IMG/VR virus record: IMGVR_UViG_3300027418_000016
Coordinates: 1 to 44,098 of that record
Origin: a virus
Direction: 5' to 3' (one strand)
DNA: 44,098 bases
Shown: positions 23,040 through 32,339 of the stretch, piece by piece
Position numbering within the stretch: position 1 is the stretch's first letter
Layout of the letters: each line of letters begins with the position of its first letter
Position numbers and translations under genes: made by a program
Notes under the pieces: model-generated
What the model was told of the DNA's origin: nothing
Database searches by the model: none
The model's input: the letters and a program-made list of their open reading frames with translations, nothing else

Positions 23040-25766
23040 TTATTTAGATTTGCAATTATCGCATTTACATTCGTAATTATCTAAATCCATTCTTAATTTT
23101 TCGATTTGTGTTTGTTGTTCTTTAATACCTTCAATTAATAATGCTACTAATTTATCGTATTTAACGGCTTTGAAACCATTTTCTCTCGTTTGAACTAATT
23201 GAGGTAATACTGCTTCAATTTCTTGTGCGATTACACCCACATCGTTTCCTTCGTATCCATGCTCAATTTTATTCTCAGCTTTCCAATCATAAGTGTTACC
23301 ACTAATCTTAGAAATCTTATCCAATGCGTTTTCAATTGGAGTAATATTTTCTTTGAAACGAATATCTGAAGATGAGAATGCTACGATATCGTTTGCTGCA
23401 TCAATTCTACCAGATGTTCCACTTGCTGCCATACCAATTCCTAATGAAGCGTGTTGAACATTTGAAGTAGTTAATAAGTTTTGGTTGATAACTGTACCAT
23501 ATCCAGTTGTTGAACTTAAAGTTACTTGAGATGAACCAGAAACAACTGTGTTAGAGTTCAATTGAGTTTTTACATCAGTTGCAAAATTTGTAGTTGAACC
23601 TGCAGTAATTTGTGATGAACCACTTACTGTACCTGTTGGTAAGTTTGCGATTGTTTGTGATGAACCAGAAACAATTCCTGCAGGTATAGAAGAAATATTT
23701 GCATATGTAATTTGAGATGAACCCGAAACTACTCCTGCTGGTAATTGTGCTTGCAATGAACCAGATAATACTCCGTTATTAGCGTTAATTGTACCATTAA
23801 ATGAAGTTCCTGTTACTGAACCTGATATAGTTGTTGCTGCATTGATAGATAATGTTCTGCTATTATTTGCCATATTACCAAGCATAAATGCTTGTGACTC
23901 ATAATCACCATTACTTACATAGAATTTATAACTTTCCGTAGTAGATGAAATAGGGCCTGCATTTGCACCTAATAAAAGGTTGTTTGTACTATTACCTGAT
24001 AAATATGCACCTGCTCCATATCCTAATGCTGTACTTTTAATAAATACATCATTGGTATCGACAACACCATTCAATGCATTGTCACCAATTCCGACATTGT
24101 AATATCCATTATTTAATTTACCCGCTGCATTAGTTCCGATAAATATGTTATTAGAAACACTTGAACCGGTCATAGTCATAGCCGTAGCATAACCTATGGT
24201 AATATTATTACTATTACTACCACTTATACCAAATCCAGCCTGGTCACCAATTGCTATGTTTTCAGACCCAGTTGTTAATTTATATAATGAGCTTCTACCA
24301 ATTCCCACATTGCCTTCACCCGATGTTAAAGATGGCATTATATCAATACCTAAAACAACATTCATATCAGGATTAGTACCTCTTCTACCAATTTGGTATT
24401 GGCCAACATTTACATAAGAACCAGTTCCAATTACTATATTTGCTTGAGAGTATAAACCATTAGGGAAAGTTTGAGAACCATCTGCATTTGTAGATAATGT
24501 TGATACAACTGTACCATTTGCCACAACTTTAATTGAACCAGTTGAAATATATAAATCTCTCCATATATTAGTTGCAGAACCTAAATCATATGTACTTGTT
24601 GTACCAGGTATAATTGAACCGGTTACATTTACATTACCATAAAGATTATTATTAGTTCCATCCCAACGATATTTAATATTACCTTGTCCATCTGCTAAAA
24701 CTATATTATTAGATAAGGATGCTTCACCTGTATATTTACCAATTATTGTATTGTAAGAACCCGTAGTAATTAAATATCCTGCAGTATCCCCAATTGCAAT
24801 ATTGCTTTGACCTGTGGTATGCCATTCTAAAGCAGCATGTCCAATAGCTATATTACTACTACCACTTACATTTAGTCTTAATGCAAGTGTACCTAAAGCC
24901 GTATTATAATTACCAACATTGTCAGCTAAAGTATTTGTACCTAAAGCCGTATTATTAACACCTGTTGTATTGGTTGCTAGAGATGCATTTCCTACTGCAG
25001 TATTACCATTACCTGTTGTATTATTTTGCATGGCACCTGAACCTACTGCTGTATTACCATTAGCACCAGTATTATATCGTAAAGCACCCCAACCAACTGC
25101 AGTATTAGCATTTGTTGTTGTATTAGCTTGTAAAGTATCTGCACCAATTGCAGTATTACCAACACCTGTTGTATTAACTTTCAATGCATTAGAACCAATA
25201 GCTGTATTTATATAACCACTTGTATTTGTAGACAATGCAGTTACACCGACCGCAGTATTACTAGCTACTGAATTTAATCCTTTACCTACTGTTAATCCAT
25301 TAACGACTAAATCATTTGGAAAATTTTGAGAACCAGCTGCAGTAATAGATAGTGTCGATACAATATTACCACCGGCTCCAATAAATTTGATTGAACCTGT
25401 TGAGATGTATAAATCTCTCCAAATTTTAGTCGCAGAACCTAAATCAAATGCGTTTGTTGTTTGAGGAATAAGTGATGAACTTAAAGATGCTATAACATTT
25501 ACAGTATCAGCAGATGCATCACCTATTGTGATTGCTCCACCTAATGTTAAGTTACCATCAATTTTTGCGTTTCCTGTGATGTCTAATGATGAACCTGAAA
25601 TGCCAGCGAATGAACCCTGACTTCCTGTTCCTGATGCTCCTAATGTAATATCACCGGTTTCTCCTCCAATTTGTAATGTTCCTAATGTAGTATTTACATA
25701 GGGTTCTCCGAATGCTAACGAACCGGATTTCTGTGCGGTAGTACCGCGTCTAAATTTAAGTCCCAT
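23040..25766 (-). CDS. Tail fibre with YadA-like head repeats and peptidase S74 chaperone
   Basis: 908 residues. The N-terminal module (LKFRRGTTAQKSGSLAFGEP, then YVNT) is shared with other fibres here. Residues 170-347 are eleven copies of N-T/I-x-x-G-x-x-x-L/G with a 17-residue period, as in YadA-type trimeric heads; a second, weaker set follows a repeat of the linker TYDLGSATNIWRDLYIST. Residues about 670-770 carry several VSGSSQ repeats. The C-terminus is an intramolecular chaperone of the S74 type: SSSDIRFKENITPIENAL, GNTYDWKAENK, then DVGVIAQEIEAVLPQLV and a terminal coiled coil. Family knowledge puts self-cleavage between Ser800 and Asp801, after trimer folding. Unusually the chaperone ends CKCDNCKSK, which could bind metal or form disulfides. 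Likely a receptor-binding fibre. Confidence 0.88.
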   Translation of the reverse strand: MGLKFRRGTTAQKSGSLAFGEPYVNTTLGTLQIGGETGDITLGASGTGSQGSFAGISGSSLDITGNAKIDGNLTLGGAITIGDASADTVNVIASLSSSLIPQTTNAFDLGSATKIWRDLYISTGSIKFIGAGGNIVSTLSITAAGSQNFPNDLVVNGLTVGKGLNSVASNTAVGVTALSTNTSGYINTAIGSNALKVNTTGVGNTAIGADTLQANTTTNANTAVGWGALRYNTGANGNTAVGSGAMQNNTTGNGNTAVGNASLATNTTGVNNTALGTNTLADNVGNYNTALGTLALRLNVSGSSNIAIGHAALEWHTTGQSNIAIGDTAGYLITTGSYNTIIGKYTGEASLSNNIVLADGQGNIKYRWDGTNNNLYGNVNVTGSIIPGTTSTYDLGSATNIWRDLYISTGSIKVVANGTVVSTLSTNADGSQTFPNGLYSQANIVIGTGSYVNVGQYQIGRRGTNPDMNVVLGIDIMPSLTSGEGNVGIGRSSLYKLTTGSENIAIGDQAGFGISGSNSNNITIGYATAMTMTGSSVSNNIFIGTNAAGKLNNGYYNVGIGDNALNGVVDTNDVFIKSTALGYGAGAYLSGNSTNNLLLGANAGPISSTTESYKFYVSNGDYESQAFMLGNMANNSRTLSINAATTISGSVTGTSFNGTINANNGVLSGSLQAQLPAGVVSGSSQITYANISSIPAGIVSGSSQTIANLPTGTVSGSSQITAGSTTNFATDVKTQLNSNTVVSGSSQVTLSSTTGYGTVINQNLLTTSNVQHASLGIGMAASGTSGRIDAANDIVAFSSSDIRFKENITPIENALDKISKISGNTYDWKAENKIEHGYEGNDVGVIAQEIEAVLPQLVQTRENGFKAVKYDKLVALLIEGIKEQQTQIEKLRMDLDNYECKCDNCKSK
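23520..23745 (-). repeat. VSGSSQ repeats in the S74 fibre
   Basis: Four close copies of P-A/T-G-x-V-S-G-S-S-Q-x and relatives, at roughly 20-residue spacing. The same coding repeat occurs in at least three other fibre genes of the window. Confidence 0.7.
24726..25259 (-). repeat. Eleven 17-residue YadA-head-like repeats
   Basis: NTAVGVTAL, NTAIGSNAL, NTAIGADTL and so on at residues 170, 187, 204, 221, 238, 255, 272, 288, 305, 322 and 339. The period is 17 except one step of 16. At DNA level this is a 51-base degenerate repeat. Confidence 0.85.
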
Positions 25767-25816
25767 TTTAGTTTACTCTTTTTTTTAGTTAAATTATAAG
25801 AAATTCCTTATACGAT

Positions 25817-25825
25817 TATAAATAT
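25817..25825 (-). promoter_or_regulatory. ATATTTATA box (putative phage late promoter element)
   Basis: Exact match immediately after the stop of the 1317-residue fibre and 50 bases before the start of the S74 fibre at 25766. Confidence 0.45.
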
Positions 25826-28800
25826 CTATTTGTTTTCCAAATCTTTTATTTTTGCAGATAATTCTTTTATAGCTTCAATTAAAAGTGGAATTATTTTTTC
25901 ATATTGAACCGCTTTATATCCATTATCTCTATTTGTTACAATTTGTGGAAGTATTTCTTCAATTTCTTGTGCAATTACTCCTACATCGTTTCCTTTATGA
26001 GAATGTATTTCTTCATATCCCGCTTTCCAATCGTATGTGTTACCACTAATTTGATTTACCTTTTCTAAAGCGTTTACAATTGGAACTATATTTTCTTTTA
26101 ATCGTATATCAGATGAATAATATGCAGTAATATCGCCAATTGCTCTAATTTCACCTGTGGTTGTTGATGCAGCAGCTCCAACTCCAATTGAATTAAATTG
26201 ATAATCACCAATAGAACCACTATGAATAGTAGAGCCACCTAATATTTGTGAAGAACCACTAATTACTCCCGTAGGTAAGTTTGCGATTGTTTGTGATGAA
26301 CCACTAATTACTCCAGTTGGTAATAAAGAAACAACTTGAGATGAACCCGATACCAATGTGTGAGTTGCTGATGCAACTTTTTCAAATGAACCAGTTTCAC
26401 TTTCAGTAATCCAACTACCACTTACGGAATTTACAACCGCCAATGATGCTGAAACTGATTGTAAGTCAACTCCACCAAATGCTTGTAATTCTATATAATC
26501 TATTCTTCCTTCGTGATTTGATGCTGTCCAATATAATTCTACAATACTCATCGTTGCTGATGAACTAAATTGATTTAATGAAACAATTGATGCTGTCATT
26601 AAAGATGTTGAAATATATAAACTTGCAGTTGCACTATTTAAACTTCCGGTTGATGTTTCTAATAGTGTTAATCTACTTAAAGTTGAACTACTAAATTGAT
26701 TTAAACTTCCTGTTGATGTTTCTAACAATCCTAATCTAGTATTAGTAGACTGAGTAAATTGATTTATATTCGAAACTGCAGTATTTAAACTTGCAGTAGT
26801 TGAATTTATATTTGTAATTGATGTATTTAAACTAGCCGTTGTGTTATTTATAGAAACTAATGATGTAGTTACACTTGCACTAAATAAATTCAATGATGCG
26901 GTACTTTCTTCAATTCTACTTAATCTTGTTGTAGATGTAGTTGATGTGGTTGATAAACTTACAATTCTACTATCTACTGATGTCGAATATGCTGTTACAC
27001 TTACACCATTTAAACCAACAATAGTTGATGAACTTATTGAACCTAATGCTGCAATATTTGTATTAAAGTATAATCTTTGATTGGAATCTTCCCAACTCAT
27101 TGATACATTTGCTCCTGCAATATTAAATCCTGCTCCATCTGCAATTCCAGATGTAGTCGAACCACTAGCTAATGTTATACTCTTATCTTCAATAAAAGTT
27201 TCAGTTGTATTTAATGATGTTTGTGTACCATCTACAATTAAGTTTCCTAAAATTCTAGTATTGCCACCGGTTACATCGATTGCCGTTTTTAGTGAAGCAG
27301 TATATGTGTTTAATGAAGATGTTGCAACATTCAAACTTGCAGATGTTGTTTCTAAATTATTTAATCTACCATCTCTAATGTCAATATATCCTTTTACTGC
27401 AAATTGTGTTGGAACAGTATCTTCACCTGTAATTCCTTGTGCGTTTAATAAAGTTGTATTATTACTTACTTCATTCAATATAACACCTACCCCTACTCCG
27501 TTTCTTTTGAATGGCCCTATTGCACTTAAACCTGATAAATTGAATTGGTTTGCGTCAATTGTAACTTCTCCAGTCAATTGATTTACTGCAAAGAAATCAC
27601 CAATTTTTAAATTACCTATATTGTCAACTGTTGAATAAAATACTCTACCCGGAGCATATTCAACAATTTCTTTTGTTCTATTTGGAACTCCACCGAATTT
27701 TGGAAGTGCGTTATATGTAACACCACTACCACCATATTCCATAACCAATCCACCCGTTGAGATGTTTGATAATTGATGAAAATAAACATTATTTCCCGTT
27801 GTAATTGAAGGTGGTGCAGGATAAACTGTTACATATCTTTGATTTGCAGAACTACCGGTTGCAACATTTGTTACTAAATAATCAGTTCCATTTAAAATCA
27901 TATTTGAAGAAACATCAACACCCCTACTCCCACTTTGTAATTGGAATAATATTGCATTAATACCACTAATTTGAGCTTTTCCGGCAACCGTTGTAGCTTG
28001 AATTGCACCTGGACCAGTTGGTGCTGCAATTACAAGATTTGGTTGTGATGTATATCCACTACCAGGAGTTAAAATTACAATTTGGTCAATTGAACCATTT
28101 GCACTAACATTTGCTTCTGCAGTTGCTTGAACACTTGCTCCTCCACCACTAATAGTCACACTTGCAACTGAACCCGTATAACCTGCTCCATCTTGTAGAA
28201 TAACTGCACCAACTACTGTTGATGTCAATGTTTGTAATGAAGAACCCGTATTATATGTTTGAGGGAAATATGTTTTAGATACTAATCCTTCTTTACCAAA
28301 ATCTATTACTGAATTTGAAATATTTGCAAAACCACCATTTGCTACTTTGAAACCATAGGTACAAAATGTAGTAAAACAAGATACGAATTGTGCATATCCT
28401 TTGTTGATTACTAAGTGACCAGGTCCACCCTGATTAACTTGAGTAAATGCATCTGCTACAAATGATTCTAATGGTGATGACCCACTTACTAAATTGCCAT
28501 CAATTTTAATACCACCCCCCGCTCCTTGCTCATCAATTATGCCTGAACCAATTATTGCATTTGATTGATTTCTTACATCATTTATATTATATGGTAATGC
28601 TGCGTAATTTACATTTCCAGGTATAAGAGATAATAAAGTACCATCAGTTGTAAATGGTCCTGTAATTGAGGAACAATTTTGAATATATGGTGATGTCCCA
28701 ATTACTGGTCTTTTTGATGATGGTGCTTGAATTGATACATGTGGTTTTTCACCTGCAACATATCCACTACCATTATTTACCATAGTGATAGAAAGTGTTC

Positions 28801-29779
28801 CACCACTTACACTCGCCGTCGCCGTTGCTACGGTTCCGCCGGCATCAGGACCTTCTATAATAACATTTACACTTTCACCATTAACATAACCACTTTCAGT
28901 ATGAACCAATGTTATTGTACTAACACCACCTGCATTTATTGTTGCATTTGCGGTAGAACATGGAAATGAAAATGCGAATGCTGGATTTTGTAAATTTAAA
29001 AATCTCAATCCATAAAAATAGTTTCCATCATGACAATGGAAGTAATCTTTTGTAGGATTTGATGCCGTTAATCTAACTGTTCTTAATGTATCACCAACAA
29101 TTGCAACTCCCGGTGGAACTGCTATTGGATTGTTTTCCGTATAATTACCACTACCAATAAAAATTGTAGTTCTTTGTATATTTGATGCAATAGCCGAACC
29201 TAAAGATGCAACTGCCGCTTTGATTGTTTTGAAAGGTTTGTGAGGTTCCGTACCATCATTAGTATCAATACCTTCGGGTGAAACATAAAGTCTCTTAGAA
29301 CCACTCATAGCAGTCTCTAATAAATCCATTCTACCTTCATGATTAGAACCAGTCCATTCTAAATCTCCAATTCTAGTATTAAGTGAAGTGACATTGCCCA
29401 AACCTACTAAATTTGTAAATGAACCGGAGGTTGCATAAACATTTCTATATAATTTATTTGATGCTCCTAAATCATATGTATTAGTTGCATCGGGTATAAT
29501 TGAAGAACTTAAATCTGCATTAAAAACAACACTGTCATTTGTAGTATCACCAATTGTAATTGTTCCACCCAATACAACATTACCACTAATATATGCACTA
29601 CCTGTTAATATGATATCTCCAAATGAAGCAGTGTTTAATGATAACATTTTAATTGGAACACCGGCCGCCGCTGTGCCTACTTGGAATGCACTTTCTGCTG
29701 TATTTAAATATAATTCACCATTTTCTAATGATGATGTATTCGAACTATTACCTCTTCTTATTTGAAATATTGCTGCCAT
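25826..29779 (-). CDS. Tail fibre/tailspike-like protein with pectate-lyase-like helix and S74 chaperone
   Basis: 1317 residues. N-terminal fibre module (IFQIRRGNSSNTSSLENGEL, then YLNT), then IIPDATNTYDLGASNKLYRN. Residues 163-560 resemble the parallel beta-helix fibres of T4-like cyanophages: RLYVSPEGIDTNDGTEPHKP, FKTIKAAVASL, then TIFIGSGNYTENNPIAVPPG and VAIVGDTLRTV. Segments with NGSGYVAGEKPHVSI and PGSGYTSQPNLVI are small repeats also seen in the sheath insertion. Residues about 970-1130 are LNxFSxS/TASLN helical repeats, followed by VSGSSQ repeats. The S74 chaperone begins at Asp1224 (SSDIRLKENIVPIVNALEKV), with predicted cleavage after Ser1223. Whether the beta helix has depolymerase activity or only a structural role cannot be told; no catalytic Asp/Glu cluster is identified. 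Confidence 0.85.
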   Translation of the reverse strand: MAAIFQIRRGNSSNTSSLENGELYLNTAESAFQVGTAAAGVPIKMLSLNTASFGDIILTGSAYISGNVVLGGTITIGDTTNDSVVFNADLSSSIIPDATNTYDLGASNKLYRNVYATSGSFTNLVGLGNVTSLNTRIGDLEWTGSNHEGRMDLLETAMSGSKRLYVSPEGIDTNDGTEPHKPFKTIKAAVASLGSAIASNIQRTTIFIGSGNYTENNPIAVPPGVAIVGDTLRTVRLTASNPTKDYFHCHDGNYFYGLRFLNLQNPAFAFSFPCSTANATINAGGVSTITLVHTESGYVNGESVNVIIEGPDAGGTVATATASVSGGTLSITMVNNGSGYVAGEKPHVSIQAPSSKRPVIGTSPYIQNCSSITGPFTTDGTLLSLIPGNVNYAALPYNINDVRNQSNAIIGSGIIDEQGAGGGIKIDGNLVSGSSPLESFVADAFTQVNQGGPGHLVINKGYAQFVSCFTTFCTYGFKVANGGFANISNSVIDFGKEGLVSKTYFPQTYNTGSSLQTLTSTVVGAVILQDGAGYTGSVASVTISGGGASVQATAEANVSANGSIDQIVILTPGSGYTSQPNLVIAAPTGPGAIQATTVAGKAQISGINAILFQLQSGSRGVDVSSNMILNGTDYLVTNVATGSSANQRYVTVYPAPPSITTGNNVYFHQLSNISTGGLVMEYGGSGVTYNALPKFGGVPNRTKEIVEYAPGRVFYSTVDNIGNLKIGDFFAVNQLTGEVTIDANQFNLSGLSAIGPFKRNGVGVGVILNEVSNNTTLLNAQGITGEDTVPTQFAVKGYIDIRDGRLNNLETTSASLNVATSSLNTYTASLKTAIDVTGGNTRILGNLIVDGTQTSLNTTETFIEDKSITLASGSTTSGIADGAGFNIAGANVSMSWEDSNQRLYFNTNIAALGSISSSTIVGLNGVSVTAYSTSVDSRIVSLSTTSTTSTTRLSRIEESTASLNLFSASVTTSLVSINNTTASLNTSITNINSTTASLNTAVSNINQFTQSTNTRLGLLETSTGSLNQFSSSTLSRLTLLETSTGSLNSATASLYISTSLMTASIVSLNQFSSSATMSIVELYWTASNHEGRIDYIELQAFGGVDLQSVSASLAVVNSVSGSWITESETGSFEKVASATHTLVSGSSQVVSLLPTGVISGSSQTIANLPTGVISGSSQILGGSTIHSGSIGDYQFNSIGVGAAASTTTGEIRAIGDITAYYSSDIRLKENIVPIVNALEKVNQISGNTYDWKAGYEEIHSHKGNDVGVIAQEIEEILPQIVTNRDNGYKAVQYEKIIPLLIEAIKELSAKIKDLENK

Positions 29780-29798
29780 TTAATTCTTTTATGTTTCT

Positions 29799-29807
29799 TA
29801 TAAATAT
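29799..29807 (-). promoter_or_regulatory. ATATTTATA box (putative phage late promoter element)
   Basis: Exact match 19 bases before the start of the 1317-residue fibre, in the 44-base gap after the small gene at 29824-30063. Confidence 0.45.
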
Positions 29808-29823
29808 AATAATATCTTTTTTC

Positions 29824-30063
29824 TTATTCCGTTGGATATAATTCGTTTATCACTTCTACAATCTTCCAACCAGATAATCCTTTCATCTGTTCTATCAATT
29901 CTAATAAATGAGTAGATGTCATTACCACCAATCCATCATAGATATAATATTGTTCACCACCATTCCAAATTTCATTACCATCAAAATCTTCAATAATTCT
30001 TTTATATTTTGTATCGTTTAACTTAATTATTTTAAGTTTCATTTCTTTTAATCTTGTTTCCAT
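29824..30063 (-). CDS. Small hypothetical protein, 79 aa
   Basis: I choose the ATG at 30061-30063 (METRLKEMKLKIIKLND), four bases after the stop of the fibrinogen-like gene. Longer in-frame starts would lie inside that gene and give unlikely sequence. The protein is KIIKLNDTKYKRIIEDFDGN, then EQYYIYDGLVVMTSTHLLEL and a C-terminal GWKIVEVINELYPTE. Strand-strand-helix-strand order suggests a small globular protein. No family recognised. A small protein after an adhesin gene could be a fibre assembly chaperone (compare T4 gp57A and gp38 roles), but this is only positional. Confidence 0.55.
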   Translation of the reverse strand: METRLKEMKLKIIKLNDTKYKRIIEDFDGNEIWNGGEQYYIYDGLVVMTSTHLLELIEQMKGLSGWKIVEVINELYPTE

Positions 30064-30067
30064 AATA

Positions 30068-30844
30068 TTATAAATCTGTAAATGATAAAAATGCTGCTCC
30101 ATAATTGTGATAATCACCACCCGAACCTGACCAATAGGGCCCGTCTTGATATCCGCTACCACCTGCAAAATAATTTCCATCCCAACATGCACCATACCAC
30201 CAAGGTTGATTATTATAAAGAACTGAACAATTTGCACCGTATGCATCTTGGTCATTATTATATGTCGAAAAGGAAAAATTGTTTACCGCGTGATATGCAT
30301 ACCAACCAGGATTATCCGCTCCAACATCAACCGTTATACTTCTTGGGTAAATAAATGCATATGTTGAGGTAAACCCATTAAATTTCCATCTTGCTCTTTT
30401 TGTGTGACTTCCCGATATACTTACATTGGATGTTGCGACATATTGGCAAATCGTATCTCCTAAATATTTCCAATAAGGTAATCCAACTAATAAATTAAAT
30501 CCTAAAGATGAATTATATGTTCCGGCAGTATTAATTTGTGCACCCGTTGCGGCCGCATATGTCAATCCACTCAAACCACCTGTATTTAATCTATTTGCTA
30601 CAACCATTACCCACACTCTCTGATTATCAAATGTGAAATCACAATAAAATTGATTTGCACCCAATCCTCCTGGGTTTAACCAATATATACCATTTGTGTT
30701 TATTCCACACTTATTTCTTAACCAATTTGCAGATGGTGCAGCTTTTGCAGAACTAGAACCATCTAATGTAACTGGATTAGTTGAAACTCCGGTTATTCCA
30801 AATGTTCTATTATTAATTACACTACTTTGAATATTAATTGCCAT
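30068..30844 (-). CDS. Phage adhesin with fibrinogen-related (ficolin-like) domain
   Basis: 258 residues. Residues 1-40 are a short attachment arm. From residue 46 the order of motifs follows the fibrinogen-related domain (FReD) of ficolins, tachylectins and fibrinogen: Cys46 then GIYWLNP, YCDFTFDNQRVWVMVV with Cys68, then FSFSTYNNDQDAYGANC (190-206), matching the calcium-site FST-x-D-x-D and Cys, and PWWYGACWDGNYFAG (214-228) with Cys220, matching A-W-W-Y-x-x-C-x-x-x-N-L-N-G, then DGPYWSGSGGDYHNYGAAFL. In animal FReDs this region binds acetylated sugars. I infer a host-glycan-binding adhesin. It sits with two LamG-like adhesin genes and overlaps none; its ATG directly follows the stop of the next upstream gene. 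The match is by motif order, not by search. Confidence 0.78.
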   Translation of the reverse strand: MAINIQSSVINNRTFGITGVSTNPVTLDGSSSAKAAPSANWLRNKCGINTNGIYWLNPGGLGANQFYCDFTFDNQRVWVMVVANRLNTGGLSGLTYAAATGAQINTAGTYNSSLGFNLLVGLPYWKYLGDTICQYVATSNVSISGSHTKRARWKFNGFTSTYAFIYPRSITVDVGADNPGWYAYHAVNNFSFSTYNNDQDAYGANCSVLYNNQPWWYGACWDGNYFAGGSGYQDGPYWSGSGGDYHNYGAAFLSFTDL

Positions 30845-30845
30845 A

Positions 30846-31601
30846 CTATCTATATAATGTTACTCCTAATAATCCAAAAATATTTGAATAATAGTTGTAT
30901 ACTTGATTAATTTTATCCGTGCTTAATTCCGAACCATAAACCATACATGCATGCAAATATCCAGCTTGTACCGTTCCGGCATATCCACTACCCACTCTTA
31001 TTGCACCACTTCTCAATATATTTCCTTCTTGTCTATTTGTGTAACCAGCCGTCCATACACCATTATTATAGTAAAATCCAGTAGTAGCCGATGCATTTCC
31101 ATTTATTGCAATCATGTTCCATGCACCCGTTGTGTATGATTTAGATTCCGCATAATCATAATCTGGATATTGCCTATACCAACTTATGGTATTAGCAACT
31201 TCCATTGTACACGCTAACTCTTGTTGATATGATGCATAAGATGTTCCTGCTTTTTCAAATATTGTCCTTCTAGCTGCAAACCCTTCATGATAATAAATTA
31301 ATATTAAAGTATACGCTCCTCTCATATCAACTTTATTTGCGTTTGCATCTGATGATTGAAAGTATCCAGAATCATTAAAGTCTGCACAGGGTATACCATT
31401 CAGTGATGTTTTCGGTGGTGCAGTATTAATAACACTCATTGGTATTCCTTGTGCGGAATCATACCAAGTTCCGCCATTATAATTTGTTGCATTTAGATTT
31501 AACAATAGTGTATCATCCGGAAGATGAAACTTATTTAGAGTTTCTCCCGAAGAATTAAAGTTTGTACTTTGTAATGTTTTATCTGCTAAATATATTGCCA
31601 T
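30846..31601 (-). CDS. LamG/concanavalin-like adhesin 1
   Basis: 251 residues. It shares its N-terminal arm with the next gene upstream (YLADKTLQSTNFNSSGETL against IVATNTLSSTDVNSSGVF). A jelly-roll-like domain follows: LLNLNATNYNGGTWYDSAQG, FNDSGYFQSSDAN, AYTLILIYYHEG, GAWNMIAINGNASATTGFYY and a final LHACMVYGSELSTDKINQVY. These are the usual steps of LamG-type phage proteins (aromatic strand, N/D turn, terminal operculum helix). Four Cys are present (about residues 72, 130, 219). It overlaps the preceding gene by one base (TAATG) and abuts the fibrinogen-like gene. Role: probable carbohydrate-binding tip or side fibre. Confidence 0.68.
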   Translation of the reverse strand: MAIYLADKTLQSTNFNSSGETLNKFHLPDDTLLLNLNATNYNGGTWYDSAQGIPMSVINTAPPKTSLNGIPCADFNDSGYFQSSDANANKVDMRGAYTLILIYYHEGFAARRTIFEKAGTSYASYQQELACTMEVANTISWYRQYPDYDYAESKSYTTGAWNMIAINGNASATTGFYYNNGVWTAGYTNRQEGNILRSGAIRVGSGYAGTVQAGYLHACMVYGSELSTDKINQVYNYYSNIFGLLGVTLYR

Positions 31602-32338
31602 TATATACCAAATCTGCTTTTTTCTGCTGTGAAATTTTGAAATACTTCATCACCTGATAGAGCTCTATTATAAATTCTAACAACTGCGATGCCTCCACTA
31701 AATTGTCTGCCCACACTTTCTCTTCCTATATTTATATTTTGTCCAGGAGTTGCATCACCTTGTGAAGCTCCGTTACCCGAATTCACTCCGTTTGTATATT
31801 GAAATACTCTACCACTTTGATAATCCCAAGCAGAACACCAATGATGCCATGCACTACGAGCAGAGGGGCCCACTGTTTCGTGGTATCCTTCGGTTGGATG
31901 TGAATACCAATATGTTGACAAGTAACTATTATCTTTGTTCCAACTCATATATTGTCCACTTCCACCATTTACCAATATTACCGTACCTCTATCACCTGAT
32001 GTTAATTCGGATGCACCTGGATATATCCAAACTTCAAATGTTGCCGATTTTGTTCCAAATGTTGCCGATGTCCCTGCTTTATACGCATATTTACCATCAG
32101 CATTAAAATTCATTGCAGTTCTACCTCCAACCGTTGCAGTTGTTAAACTTCCTAATAAATCTAAATCACTCCCACTACCAACCATATTATACCAAGTTGC
32201 TCCAGAGCCTGGATATGAATAAAAATTTGCAGCATCGTAATATGTAACCAATCCTTCATCTACAATTGCTCTTGTAAATACACCCGATGAGTTTACATCT
32301 GTCGAACTTAATGTATTTGTTGCAACTATAATAGACAT
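31601..32338 (-). CDS. LamG/concanavalin-like adhesin 2
   Basis: 245 residues with a clear LamG-type pattern: GLVTYYDAANFYSYPGSGAT, AMNFNADGKYAYK, SATFEVWIYPGASE, GTVILVNGGSGQYMSWN, AWHHWCSAWDYQSGRVFQYT and the typical end GGIAVVRIYNRALSGDEVFQ followed by NFTAEKSRFGI. The N-terminal arm (residues 1-22) is like that of adhesin 1, so both probably dock to the same virion site. It follows the 916-residue fibre with a one-base gap and overlaps adhesin 1 by one base, so the set is one translational unit. Confidence 0.78.
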   Translation of the reverse strand: MSIIVATNTLSSTDVNSSGVFTRAIVDEGLVTYYDAANFYSYPGSGATWYNMVGSGSDLDLLGSLTTATVGGRTAMNFNADGKYAYKAGTSATFGTKSATFEVWIYPGASELTSGDRGTVILVNGGSGQYMSWNKDNSYLSTYWYSHPTEGYHETVGPSARSAWHHWCSAWDYQSGRVFQYTNGVNSGNGASQGDATPGQNINIGRESVGRQFSGGIAVVRIYNRALSGDEVFQNFTAEKSRFGI

Positions 32339-32339
32339 A

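Noticed and set aside
25794-25811. Hairpin TATAAG-AAATTC-CTTATA upstream of the S74 fibre gene.
   Set aside because: The 6-base A/T-rich stem is too weak to call a terminator or operator in such AT-rich sequence.
30064-30255. Longer start for the small gene at 29824 (143 residues).
   Set aside because: The added 64 residues lie inside the fibrinogen-like gene and have odd composition. The ATG at 30061-30063 directly after the stop is the better start.
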